A stretch of DNA of 59,540 bases from Anaeroplasmataceae bacterium. GTDB taxonomy: Bacteria; Bacillota_I; Bacilli_A; Acholeplasmatales; JAEDCM01. Both the position numbers and the translations under genes were made by a program. The notes beneath the pieces are model-generated. The model did no database searches, was not told where the DNA came from, and worked only from the letters and a program-made list of their open reading frames with translations. Each line of letters begins with the position of its first letter. Position 1 is the first letter of the stretch. The stretch covers positions 1-59,540 of the forward strand of contig JAEDCM010000006.1 of the NCBI GenBank assembly GCA_016294165.1. The letters run 5' to 3'. Shown one piece after another: positions 33,570 to 42,454 of the stretch.

Positions 33570-33599
33570 TTGGAAATATTGTTTTAATTATTATATAAT
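33570..33599 (+). promoter_or_regulatory. suf operon promoter
   Basis: TTGGAA at 33570-33575 and TATAAT at 33594-33599, separated by 18 bases. Confidence 0.5.
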
Positions 33600-33628
33600 T
33601 AATACGGACTATTTAAGGAGTTGAATTT

Positions 33629-34438
33629 ATGAAAACATTAAAGATTATTGATTTACATGCCAATATTAATGGTGTTGAAATTTTAAAGGGAATAAATTTA
33701 GAAATAAAGACAGGAGAAGTTCATGCTATTATGGGTCCTAATGGTGCTGGTAAGTCAACATTATCAGCGGTTATTATGGGTAATCCTAAATACGAAATGA
33801 CACAAGGAGATATTTTAATTGATGATGTTTCAATCAAAGATATGAGTGTTGATGAAAGAGCACGTGCTGGATTATTTCTAGCAATGCAATATCCAGCAGA
33901 GATTCCAGGTGTAACTAATTCTGATTTCATTAGAGCAGCTTTAAAGCATAAGGAAGATATGCCTTTATACAAGTTCATTGTCAAATATGATAAGGCGGTT
34001 AAGGAATTAAAAATGCGCGATGATCTTCCACATCGTTATTTAAATGAAGGATTCTCAGGTGGAGAAAAGAAAAGAAATGAAATACTGCAAATGAAGATGC
34101 TTAAACCTAATTTTGCAATCCTAGATGAAATCGATTCAGGATTAGATGTTGATGCGTTAAAAATTGTTGGTGAAAATGTTAGTGATATGGTAAGTGACGA
34201 TTTTGGATGCTTATTAATAACTCACTATCAAAGACTACTTGACTATATTAAGCCAGATTTTGTGCATATACTTATAAAGGGTAAGATTGTAAGAAGTGGT
34301 AAATCTGAACTGATTGAAAAAATTGATCAAGATGGATATGATTGGATTAAAGAGGAACTTGGAATTGTTGATGAAATTGAGAATAAGCCACGCTTAATCC
34401 TTGGTAGTTGTGCAACAAAAGAGGCAATGAAGAAATAA
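33629..34438 (+). CDS. sufC: Fe-S cluster assembly ATPase SufC
   Basis: A 269-residue ABC-type ATPase. Walker A is GPNGAGKST (from residue 36), the signature is FSGGEKKRNEI, and Walker B is FAILDEIDSGLD. KKRNE after the signature and YQRLLDYI near the D/H-loop are specific for SufC. It drives the SufBCD scaffold that builds Fe-S clusters, needed here for PFOR. It is the first gene of sufCDSUB; the stop codon TAA shares one base with the sufD start (TAATG). Confidence 0.95.
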   Translation: MKTLKIIDLHANINGVEILKGINLEIKTGEVHAIMGPNGAGKSTLSAVIMGNPKYEMTQGDILIDDVSIKDMSVDERARAGLFLAMQYPAEIPGVTNSDFIRAALKHKEDMPLYKFIVKYDKAVKELKMRDDLPHRYLNEGFSGGEKKRNEILQMKMLKPNFAILDEIDSGLDVDALKIVGENVSDMVSDDFGCLLITHYQRLLDYIKPDFVHILIKGKIVRSGKSELIEKIDQDGYDWIKEELGIVDEIENKPRLILGSCATKEAMKK

Positions 34439-35199
34439 TGAAATACATAGTTGATAAAAGCCAAAAAGACTATTTTAAAATAGAAAGTACCAAGGAAAAC
34501 CAGGAAATTATCATCAAAGAAAACGTTAGTATTGACATGGTTAACTATGTAGATTCTAGTTGCGATATCGATATCATATTAGAGGATAATAGTAATTGTA
34601 GTTATGTTTTATTTGATAAATCTGATCAATCAAGTATTAATTTAAATATCGATTTAAATCAAAATTCTCATATGAGTTTATTATTAACATCATTTGCGGA
34701 TAACTGTGATAAGAAAATTAAAATCAATTTAAATCAAGAAGGCTCAGAAATTGATTTAAAGGGTATTATTATGGGTAATAATAGTAAATCAAATATTAAT
34801 TTAAATGTTTATCATAATTTTAGAAATACATCTAGTAAAATTGAGAATTATATTACTGCACGTAATAGTAAGATTAATGTTAATGTAGAGGGTAAAATAA
34901 ACAAAGGAAACAAGGGTTCAAATTGTAGTCAAAGAGCTCGTGGTATTGTAATGGATAATAATAGTGCTATTAAGGTTTTGCCTACCCTATTAATTGATGA
35001 ATATGATGTAGCTGCTAATCATGGTGCATCTATTGGAAAAATTGATGAAGAAGGATTATATTATTTAATGAGTCGTGGAATCAATAAAAAAGATGCGGAA
35101 AGACTGATTGTTAATGGATTTATTGGCCCAATTTTAAGCGAGATTAAGAATGAATCAATTAAGGATGAATTATATAATTCATTTAAAACAAAGATTTAA
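34438..35199 (+). CDS. sufD: Fe-S cluster assembly protein SufD (short form)
   Basis: A 253-residue SufD-like protein, much shorter than typical SufD (about 400-440), lacking most of the N-terminal helical domain. The beta-helix core and C-terminus are recognisable: NHGASIGKIDEEGLYYLMSRG and ERLIVNGFIGPIL, as in the SufB/SufD family. It forms the heterodimer partner of SufB on the scaffold. The ATG at 34438 overlaps the sufC stop; upstream in-frame starts inside sufC are unlikely. Confidence 0.88.
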   Translation: MKYIVDKSQKDYFKIESTKENQEIIIKENVSIDMVNYVDSSCDIDIILEDNSNCSYVLFDKSDQSSINLNIDLNQNSHMSLLLTSFADNCDKKIKINLNQEGSEIDLKGIIMGNNSKSNINLNVYHNFRNTSSKIENYITARNSKINVNVEGKINKGNKGSNCSQRARGIVMDNNSAIKVLPTLLIDEYDVAANHGASIGKIDEEGLYYLMSRGINKKDAERLIVNGFIGPILSEIKNESIKDELYNSFKTKI

Positions 35200-35213
35200 A
35201 AGGATTGATTAAA

Positions 35214-36416
35214 ATGGATATAAAAAAAATTAAAGAATGCTTTCCGGTATTAAATAATAATCCTGGTCTAGCATATTTGGACAGTGCTGCATCAAGCCTA
35301 AAGCCAAAGCAAGTTATTGATAAAATTATGTATTATTATAACGAGCTTGGCGTTAATGTAAATCGTGGAGTTTATGACTTAAGCTATCGTGCTACTGATT
35401 TATATGAGGATTCTCGTAGGGTTGTGGCAAAATTTATTAACGCAAATGAGGATGAGATTGTGTTTACCCGTGGGGCTAGTGCATCACTAAATTTGGTTGC
35501 TAGCTCATATATGGAATTTATAAATGAGGGTGATGAAATCATCACAACTCTTCAGGAGCATCATAGTGCTATGATGCCTTGGTTAAACGTATGTAAGAAG
35601 AAAAATGCTAAGCTTATTTATATTCCTTTAAATGAGGAAGGAAAAGTTACGATAGAAGCTTTTAAAAGTGTTTTATCAAATAAGACAAAGGTAGTTTCAA
35701 TTAATCATGTTTCCAATGTCTTAGGATATACTAATCCAATTAAAGAAATATGTGCGCTTGCTCATAGCGTAGGAGCTGTAGTGAGTGTTGATGGTGCTCA
35801 AAGTGTTCCGCATTTAAAAATTGATGTTAAGGATCTAGATTGTGATTTCCTTTCATTTAGTGGACATAAGATGTGTGGACCTTCGGGAGTAGGAGTTTTA
35901 TATGGAAAAAAAGAGTTGCTAGATAAAATGCCGCCTGTTGAGTTTGGTGGAGATATGGCCCAGGATGTTTTTCCATATGAGATGACATTCAAGGATGCTC
36001 CATATAAGTTTGAAACAGGGACTCCATTAATCAGTGAGGTAATTGGTTTAGCGGAGGCATGTAAATTTTTAGAGGGTATTGGTTTAGAAAATATTAAGGC
36101 TCATGAGTTAGAGTTAAAGAAATATGCAATTGAAAAATTAAAGGATGTAGAGGGGATTACAATCTATAATAATAATTTGGATTCTAGTCTAATTTCCTTT
36201 AATATTGATGGTGTGCACCCACATGATGCCGCAAGCATATTTGACAAGAATAAAGTATGCTTAAGGGCAGGATATCATTGTGCACAGCCAATTACTAGAT
36301 TTTTAAAACAAATATCAACATTAAGATGTTCATTCTATTTTTATAATGATTTTGAGGATGTTGATAAGCTTGTAAGCAGTATTATTGAAGCTCGAGATTT
36401 CTTCTTAAGCTTCTAG
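35214..36416 (+). CDS. sufS: Cysteine desulfurase SufS
   Basis: A 400-residue PLP-dependent group II cysteine desulfurase. AYLDSAASSLKP opens the fold, the PLP lysine lies in SFSGHKMCGPSG (about residue 219), and the catalytic Cys is in RAGYHCAQP (about 356). It moves sulfur from cysteine to SufU. ATG 35214 has AAAAGGA eight bases upstream; a TTG at 35205 is an unlikely alternative. Followed by sufU after 13 bases. Confidence 0.96.
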   Translation: MDIKKIKECFPVLNNNPGLAYLDSAASSLKPKQVIDKIMYYYNELGVNVNRGVYDLSYRATDLYEDSRRVVAKFINANEDEIVFTRGASASLNLVASSYMEFINEGDEIITTLQEHHSAMMPWLNVCKKKNAKLIYIPLNEEGKVTIEAFKSVLSNKTKVVSINHVSNVLGYTNPIKEICALAHSVGAVVSVDGAQSVPHLKIDVKDLDCDFLSFSGHKMCGPSGVGVLYGKKELLDKMPPVEFGGDMAQDVFPYEMTFKDAPYKFETGTPLISEVIGLAEACKFLEGIGLENIKAHELELKKYAIEKLKDVEGITIYNNNLDSSLISFNIDGVHPHDAASIFDKNKVCLRAGYHCAQPITRFLKQISTLRCSFYFYNDFEDVDKLVSSIIEARDFFLSF

Positions 36417-36429
36417 GGAGGTAATTAAA

Positions 36430-36858
36430 ATGAACTTGGAATCATTATATCGTCAAGTTATTATGGAACATTATAAATATCCTAAAAACAAGGGATTGGT
36501 TAATGATGATAGTTATCAAACAGTACATTTAAACAATCCTTCATGTGGGGATGATATTAATGTCCAAATTAAGATTGTTGATGGGAAAATAATTGATATC
36601 AAGCATGATGGGCATGGATGTTCAATTTGTTGTTCATCAGCTTCTGTTATGAGTCAAACTCTAATGGGTAAAACTGTAGAGGAGGCAGAGAAAATTATCA
36701 ATAATTTCTTGACTATGCTAAAAGGTGAAGAATTTGATGAAGAAATTGAAATGATGGATGCACGAGTTTATCAAGGAGTTGCTCAATTTCCTGCTCGTAT
36801 TAAATGTGCATCATTATCATGGAAGGCTATTGAAAAAGGTATTAATGAAAGTAAGTAG
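36430..36858 (+). CDS. sufU: Sulfur transfer protein SufU
   Basis: A 142-residue IscU-like fold protein of the SufU type. The zinc/sulfur ligands are in place: Cys39 and Asp41 (SCGDD), Cys64 (GHGCSICCSS) and Cys126 (IKCASLSW). The 18-21-residue insertion that separates SufU from IscU is present between about 85 and 110. SufU accepts persulfide sulfur from SufS through a zinc-ligand swap. GGGAGGTAATTAAA precedes the ATG. Confidence 0.95.
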   Translation: MNLESLYRQVIMEHYKYPKNKGLVNDDSYQTVHLNNPSCGDDINVQIKIVDGKIIDIKHDGHGCSICCSSASVMSQTLMGKTVEEAEKIINNFLTMLKGEEFDEEIEMMDARVYQGVAQFPARIKCASLSWKAIEKGINESK

Positions 36859-36866
36859 GTTATAAT

Positions 36867-38267
36867 ATGAATGATAACATAAAGGATATCGTTGGTGATT
36901 ATAAATATGGCTTTAAGACAGAAACAAAGAGTGTAATTGATTCTGGAAAGGGATTAAATCGTGATGTCATTAAAATGATTAGTAAGACAAAAAATGAACC
37001 TGATTGGATGCTTGAAATTAGGTTAAATGCTTATGAAGAATTTTTGAGATTAGAGAATCCAGAATGGGGAATTGATTTAAGTCATATTGATTTTGATGAG
37101 TATACATATTACATTAAATCGTCAGAAAAAACGGAAAAAGATTGGGATGAGGTTCCTGTAGAGATTAAGGACACCTTTGATAAACTTGGAATTCAAGAGG
37201 CTGAACAAAAGTTTTTAAGTGGAGTTTCTACTCAATTTGAGAGTGAAGTAGTATATCATAATACTTTAAAGGAATTAGATGAGTTAGGAGTTATTTTTTG
37301 TGATACTGATACTGCTTTACGTGAACATCCTGATTTATTAAGAGAATATTGGGGAAAGGTTATTCCTTATACTGATAATAAATATGCTGCATTAAATACT
37401 GCTGTATGGAGTGGTGGTTCATTTATTTACGTGCCAAAGGGTGTAAAAATAGATAAGCCATTGCAATCATATTTTAGAATTAATTCTGAACAAATGGGAC
37501 AATTTGAGAGAACCTTAATCATTGTAGATGATGGTGGTAGTTTAAATTATGTTGAGGGATGTACAGCTCCTAAATATTCAAAGGATTCATTACATGCGGC
37601 AGTTGTCGAAATATTTGTTAAAAATGATGCCTATTGTCGTTATTCAACAGTACAAAACTGGTCAAATAATATTGTTAACCTAGTAACTAAAAGAGCATTG
37701 GTTTTAGATAATGGTCATATGGAATGGATTGATGGAAATATTGGTAGTGGTATCAATATGAAATATCCAGCATGTATCCTAAAGGGAAAGCAATCAAAGG
37801 GTACGACTGTAACTATTGCTTTTGCTGGTGCTGGTCAGTTCCAGGATACCGGCGCAAAGATGATTCATTTAGGTGAAAAATCAACTTCAACTGTTATCTC
37901 TAAATCAATTTGCAATGGTGGTGGGAAGGTCAACTATCGTGGATTAGTTAAGCATGGTCCAAAGGCTTTTGGGGCAAAGAGCCATGTGGAATGTGATACA
38001 ATCATTTTGGATGATATCTCAACGAGCGATACAATTCCAACTAATGAGGTTTTAAATGATGATTGTTTCTTAGAGCATGAGGCAAGTGTATCTAAGGTAA
38101 GTGAAGAGCAATTATTCTATTTAATGAGTAGAGGGCTTACTGAGGACGAGGCTACAGAAATGATAGTAATGGGCTTTATTGAGCCATTTGCAAAGGAATT
38201 GCCAATGGAATATGCGGTTGAATTAAATCAATTAATTAAGCTTGAAATGAAGAATTCTATTGGATAG
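36867..38267 (+). CDS. sufB: Fe-S cluster assembly scaffold SufB
   Basis: A 466-residue SufB of full length. Conserved segments include WGIDLSHIDFD, the beta-helix core with VPKGVKIDKPLQSYFRIN, EGCTAPKY, GGGKVNYRGLV and the C-terminal EHEASVSKVSEEQLFYLMSRGL. With SufC and SufD it assembles [4Fe-4S] clusters. It is the last gene of the suf operon, eight bases after sufU. Confidence 0.96.
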   Translation: MNDNIKDIVGDYKYGFKTETKSVIDSGKGLNRDVIKMISKTKNEPDWMLEIRLNAYEEFLRLENPEWGIDLSHIDFDEYTYYIKSSEKTEKDWDEVPVEIKDTFDKLGIQEAEQKFLSGVSTQFESEVVYHNTLKELDELGVIFCDTDTALREHPDLLREYWGKVIPYTDNKYAALNTAVWSGGSFIYVPKGVKIDKPLQSYFRINSEQMGQFERTLIIVDDGGSLNYVEGCTAPKYSKDSLHAAVVEIFVKNDAYCRYSTVQNWSNNIVNLVTKRALVLDNGHMEWIDGNIGSGINMKYPACILKGKQSKGTTVTIAFAGAGQFQDTGAKMIHLGEKSTSTVISKSICNGGGKVNYRGLVKHGPKAFGAKSHVECDTIILDDISTSDTIPTNEVLNDDCFLEHEASVSKVSEEQLFYLMSRGLTEDEATEMIVMGFIEPFAKELPMEYAVELNQLIKLEMKNSIG

Positions 38268-38269
38268 AA

Positions 38270-38291
38270 TGCTTAATTTTAAGCTTTTTCT
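38270..38291 (+). terminator. Weak terminator after sufB
   Basis: GCTTAA and TTAAGC (38271-38284) pair with little loop and are followed by TTTTTCTTT. The stem is short, so it is only a candidate. Confidence 0.4.
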
Positions 38292-38319
38292 TTGTAATAA
38301 ATGATATATATGATAAAAT
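38292..38319 (+). promoter_or_regulatory. Candidate promoter of the acidic-tail membrane protein gene
   Basis: TTGTAA at 38292-38297 and TAAAAT at 38314-38319 separated by 16 bases. Confidence 0.45.
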
Positions 38320-38337
38320 AATTATAGAGGTGATTTT

Positions 38338-39378
38338 ATGTTTACACCAGAAAATATGACATATATCGTTTTTTTTATGCTGTGCTTTGTATTTGTCATC
38401 TTGGCTTATTTAGTTTATAAGAATTATAGACTTAATAAATCGTTTGTGAATGGCAAACTAGAGATTGCATGCAAGATTAACATTGATCATAATACTAATA
38501 AGCGTTATATGGTTGTCAGTATTTTCAATAGGACATTCCATAATATTGAAATGAGTTCAGTTGGTTGTGAGTATTTATATAATATCTTTGATTTTACAAA
38601 TGATTATCGTAAATATAATAACCTTAATGAACGGGATGTAATGTTTATTAAACAAAGAAGTTATGTGATGTTTGAGGTTGATGTTGATTGTATTAGATCT
38701 AAATTTACTTCATCAAAAATAAAGAAATTATACTTTTTTGTGGTTGATTCACTTGGACGTGAAAGTAAGGTTAAGGCCAAGTATTTACGTAGATATTTGA
38801 TTCATGAGTTTAAAATGCTAGAGGTTATGGATATTAATATGCTTAGTGAAAAAGAAAGAAATGAAAAATTCCAAACTTTAGAGCTTATGAAACAACAAAT
38901 AATTAAAGAATCTCAAGTTAAATATGATATGAAGGAGTTAAAGATTCTTCGTAAAGAGTTACCTGTTAAAGAGGATGTTAATAAAGAAGAGGTTACGGAA
39001 GTCAATGATTCAGAGTTAGAATTGGATAATGATACTATAAATGCTTTGTTAAATGATCATGATGATGATGAGACTAAAGTTATTGAAGAGGTTGAGGATA
39101 TTGTTGTTGAGGAAATTCCAATTGAAAAGATTTGCGATGATTTAAGCGATGTTAAGCTTGATATCATTTATGAAGATGAAGATCAAAAGATGAATCAAAA
39201 ACTAGAAGTGCAAGAAGAAACGGTTGTTGAAGAAATTCCAAATGATGATATATTTGGTGAATATATCGAATTAAAGGAATATGAAGAAGCTGTTAATGAA
39301 GAAAATGAGGAATTAACAGAAGAGGCTGATGAGTCTATAGATGTGGATATTTTTGATCAGTTTAATTTATTAGATTAA
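38338..39378 (+). CDS. Single-pass membrane protein with long acidic C-terminal tail
   Basis: A 346-residue protein. One transmembrane helix (about 8-28) is followed by a basic stop-transfer segment, a compact domain of about 120 residues (MVVSIFNRTFHNIEM, FDFTNDYRKY, RRYLIHEFKML), and from about 190 a highly acidic, low-complexity tail rich in Glu, Asp and Val. The tail contains the repeated phrase VVEEIP (near residues 258 and 299), suggesting internal duplication. The domain is probably cytosolic. No family was recognised. The ATG follows GAGGTGATTTT. Confidence 0.65.
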   Translation: MFTPENMTYIVFFMLCFVFVILAYLVYKNYRLNKSFVNGKLEIACKINIDHNTNKRYMVVSIFNRTFHNIEMSSVGCEYLYNIFDFTNDYRKYNNLNERDVMFIKQRSYVMFEVDVDCIRSKFTSSKIKKLYFFVVDSLGRESKVKAKYLRRYLIHEFKMLEVMDINMLSEKERNEKFQTLELMKQQIIKESQVKYDMKELKILRKELPVKEDVNKEEVTEVNDSELELDNDTINALLNDHDDDETKVIEEVEDIVVEEIPIEKICDDLSDVKLDIIYEDEDQKMNQKLEVQEETVVEEIPNDDIFGEYIELKEYEEAVNEENEELTEEADESIDVDIFDQFNLLD

Positions 39379-39414
39379 AAAAAATTCTTTGCTTTTTGGC
39401 AAAGAAATTTTTTT
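39379..39414. terminator. Bidirectional terminator between convergent genes
   Basis: A stem of AAATTCTTTGC with GCAAAGAAATTT (one bulge) flanked by A and T tracts. It ends the plus-strand membrane protein gene and the minus-strand U32 gene. Confidence 0.75.
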
Positions 39415-41650
39415 ATATTATTTCACGATTTAAGTTTCCACGAGTATTAGTTTTTTTATCAAAAAAGTTTGTTTCTTCGTTTAGATGATTCATTTTATTT
39501 TTAAACATCTTGATAATTTCTTTTGATTTTTGATAATCCTCAATGGTTAATTGAACTCTAAAGACATTTATGTAATTTTGGAGATCATTTAAATCATCAA
39601 TTAGATTTAATATTTTTCCGTTTAAAATGCTAGTTGTGCAGTCGTCATAGCTGATGATTGGGAATTGATACATTCCATCATCAAGGTAATATCGATTATT
39701 TTTGCACTTACCACAAAGATTGTTTTTCTTTAATGGACAGTACTTTGTGTACATTAATTCTTGATGCCCATAAACAATCATTTCAAGATTAGGAGCACCA
39801 TTATTATTTTTAACATATGCATCATATAACTGTTTTATTTGAGATTTATTGATTTCATGGCTTAAGGTTGTACGATGAATTCCTAATTTATATAAATTGT
39901 ATACTGTAATAGAATTGGTTGCGTTTAAGATATGATCACTTATTAATGTTTTGTTTTTAAAATATTCTAACGAATTATATCCACCTACTAATATATAATC
40001 ACCTTCAACTTTTTTGAAGTCAACATTATTTCTTCTAGCATAATTCTTATAATAAATTATTTCAATACCTTCATCTAATGCAGCTTGATATTGCTCTTGT
40101 GTTGTGGCGAAAACGGCCAATTTAGGCGAAATTTTATCAAATGCAATTGGTTTATTATCAATATTTATATTATCAATTTCTCTTTGGGCTAAGCGTTTAA
40201 GATTAAGCTCATTAATTAATTCTCGTCTTAAGCTGTTTATTTCTTTAATAGGTATAAAGAAGTTTTCTTTAATGTTGAAGGTGATATCATTTAAGAAGTA
40301 TGGTGTATCCTGAAGTTTATTTATTTGATTGGTAATGGCTTCCTTTGAAATAGGCTTATTAATAGCACTATCTAAAATATTAGATTCTTTTGTTACATAG
40401 TATCCTTCATATTTAACAGTAATGCTTAATGGCTTGTTAGCTTCCCCTTCAACATAAAAATCTAAGGGGAGACGTTTAAATTCAAGTGGATATGTTTTTT
40501 GAATTTCTTCCATAAATAGTTTATCTTTAGTCTTATATACTAAATCTCCGATAGCAGCTTTCTCATTAATTTTTAGATAGCATTTATTACTAGCACTATT
40601 AACATAATTTAGGTTTTTATCATAAATTTTTGTGGCAGGAATATTAATTTCGTTTTTGCTATCAATACGCAATTGGTCTCCTTGATTGATTGGATTTTCT
40701 AAAGTGATTTCATAGAAATCTTTTTTTATTCCAGTGATTTTTCCAATGTAATATCCATTATTATTAGGTCTAATAGGATTAGTAATATCCTTTTTATCTT
40801 CATTAAATAAATATCCTTTCGTAAAAGTACGATTAAATATTTTTTCTAATTCTAAGCTGGTAGTTTTTTTGCCATCAAGCTTATCACGATAGCTTCTAAC
40901 AATACTTGCAACATATTCAGGTGATTTCATGCGCCCTTCAATTTTTAGGGAATCAATATTTTTTAATTTATCAATATTATCTAGACTGTTTAAATCCTTC
41001 ATGCTTAAAATATAGGTATTACTGATAATCTCATCAGTAGTAGAATTGATTAGTTTATATTGTTTACGGCAAGGTCCAACACAACGACCACGATTTCCGC
41101 TACGCATTCCGATTAACCCACTCATTAAGCATCCACCACTATAGCTTACGCATAAGGCCCCATGAATGAAGACCTCTAGTGGCATTTTGGTTTGTTTTTT
41201 AAAAGAATTGATTTGTTCAATGGAATTTTCGCGTGCTAAAACAACTCTTTTAACACCTAATTTTTCTAATAATTTAATACCATAGATATCATCAATTCCT
41301 AATTGGGTACTAGTATGAGCCTCCATTTGTGGATAATAGTTGATTGTATGAGTTAAAAGAGCTAAATCTTGAATGATCAATCCATCGACATTGGCTAGAT
41401 ATGCTCTTTTGATAGCCGCATATGCCTTTTCTAATTCATCCTCATAAATAAGAGTGTTCATTGTGACATATACCTTAACATTTCTTAGATGAGCATATTT
41501 AATTGCAATTTCTAAATCTTCCTTATTAAAGTTTTTAGCATAGGCACGGGCACTAAAACTATCTAATCCCAAATAGATGGCATCAGCACCATTGCTTATT
41601 GCGGCATATAAGGATTCTAAATCTCCAGCAGGAGCTAGTAATTCGTTCAT
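39413..41650 (-). CDS. U32 family peptidase-like RNA hydroxylation protein
   Basis: A 745-residue U32 protein with a long C-terminal extension. The N-terminal TIM-barrel part carries ELLAPAGDLESLYAAISNGADAIYLG and the signature FIHGALCVSYSGGCLMS, followed by NRGRCVGPCRKQY, whose cysteines probably bind a cluster or iron. More cysteines occur near the C-terminus (KYCPLKKNNLCGKCKNN). Family members once called collagenases (RlhA, TrhP) take part in hydroxylation of 23S rRNA or tRNA; the long form with extension resembles RlhA/DUF3656 proteins. The ATG at 41650 follows GGTGATAATT and starts at the conserved MNELLAPAG. Confidence 0.85.
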   Translation of the reverse strand: MNELLAPAGDLESLYAAISNGADAIYLGLDSFSARAYAKNFNKEDLEIAIKYAHLRNVKVYVTMNTLIYEDELEKAYAAIKRAYLANVDGLIIQDLALLTHTINYYPQMEAHTSTQLGIDDIYGIKLLEKLGVKRVVLARENSIEQINSFKKQTKMPLEVFIHGALCVSYSGGCLMSGLIGMRSGNRGRCVGPCRKQYKLINSTTDEIISNTYILSMKDLNSLDNIDKLKNIDSLKIEGRMKSPEYVASIVRSYRDKLDGKKTTSLELEKIFNRTFTKGYLFNEDKKDITNPIRPNNNGYYIGKITGIKKDFYEITLENPINQGDQLRIDSKNEINIPATKIYDKNLNYVNSASNKCYLKINEKAAIGDLVYKTKDKLFMEEIQKTYPLEFKRLPLDFYVEGEANKPLSITVKYEGYYVTKESNILDSAINKPISKEAITNQINKLQDTPYFLNDITFNIKENFFIPIKEINSLRRELINELNLKRLAQREIDNINIDNKPIAFDKISPKLAVFATTQEQYQAALDEGIEIIYYKNYARRNNVDFKKVEGDYILVGGYNSLEYFKNKTLISDHILNATNSITVYNLYKLGIHRTTLSHEINKSQIKQLYDAYVKNNNGAPNLEMIVYGHQELMYTKYCPLKKNNLCGKCKNNRYYLDDGMYQFPIISYDDCTTSILNGKILNLIDDLNDLQNYINVFRVQLTIEDYQKSKEIIKMFKNKMNHLNEETNFFDKKTNTRGNLNREII

Positions 41651-41737
41651 AATTATCACCACATCTATTATAGCAAAATTTGTTCTATTTTCCAATTTCA
41701 AATTCATATTATTTAATGATAGTAAAGGAGGAATTAT

Positions 41738-42454
41738 TTGATAGTTAGAATAAGTGGTTTAGATGTTTATTATGAAGTAACTGGAGAGGGAAAAGACATA
41801 GTTTTATTACATGGTTGGGGGTCAAATGGGGAAATTTTTAAGGATATCGTAAATCATCTAAATAATAACTATAGGGTATGGACAATTGATTTACCAGGAT
41901 TTGGTAATACCCCCTTAAATAGACCTTTTAAGGTTTTTGATTATATGGCACTATTAAGAGAATTTCTTGTGGAAAATAATATAATTGATCCAATAATATT
42001 AGGGCATTCATTTGGTGGAAGAGTGTTAATTAAATACGCTAGCTCCTTTCATGTTAGTAAAATTGTTTTGGTTGACAGTGCCGGGATTAAACCTAAAAGA
42101 GGTATAAGGTATTATTTTAACGTATATTTATACAAAATATTAAAACGATTAAGAGTAAAAACAAATATGGGCTCCAGTGATTTTAAAAATGCTAGCGATG
42201 ATTTAAGAAAGACATTAACATTGGTTGTTAATGAAGATTTAAAAAATGACATGCGTCAAATAAAATCAAATACATTAATCATTTGGGGAGAGGATGATGA
42301 GGTTACTCCACTTAAGGATGGAAGAGTGATGGAAGGATTAATAAAAAATTCAGGCCTAGCTATCATTCCTAAAAGCAAACACTTTCCTTTTATTGATAAT
42401 AGGCCATATTTTTTATTAGTTTTAGATAGTTTTTTATCTAGTGATACCTTGTGA
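41738..42454 (+). CDS. Alpha/beta hydrolase
   Basis: A 238-residue alpha/beta-hydrolase. The oxyanion motif LLHGWGSNG, the nucleophile elbow GHSFGG (Ser91), an acid in WGEDDEVTP and the terminal His in KSKHFPF give a complete triad. It has no signal peptide; the substrate is unknown. The start is a TTG at 41738 with AAAGGAGG six bases upstream. Its TGA overlaps the GTG start of the membrane Mur-ligase gene (GTGA), so the two are coupled and it may act in wall metabolism. Confidence 0.8.
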   Translation: MIVRISGLDVYYEVTGEGKDIVLLHGWGSNGEIFKDIVNHLNNNYRVWTIDLPGFGNTPLNRPFKVFDYMALLREFLVENNIIDPIILGHSFGGRVLIKYASSFHVSKIVLVDSAGIKPKRGIRYYFNVYLYKILKRLRVKTNMGSSDFKNASDDLRKTLTLVVNEDLKNDMRQIKSNTLIIWGEDDEVTPLKDGRVMEGLIKNSGLAIIPKSKHFPFIDNRPYFLLVLDSFLSSDTL

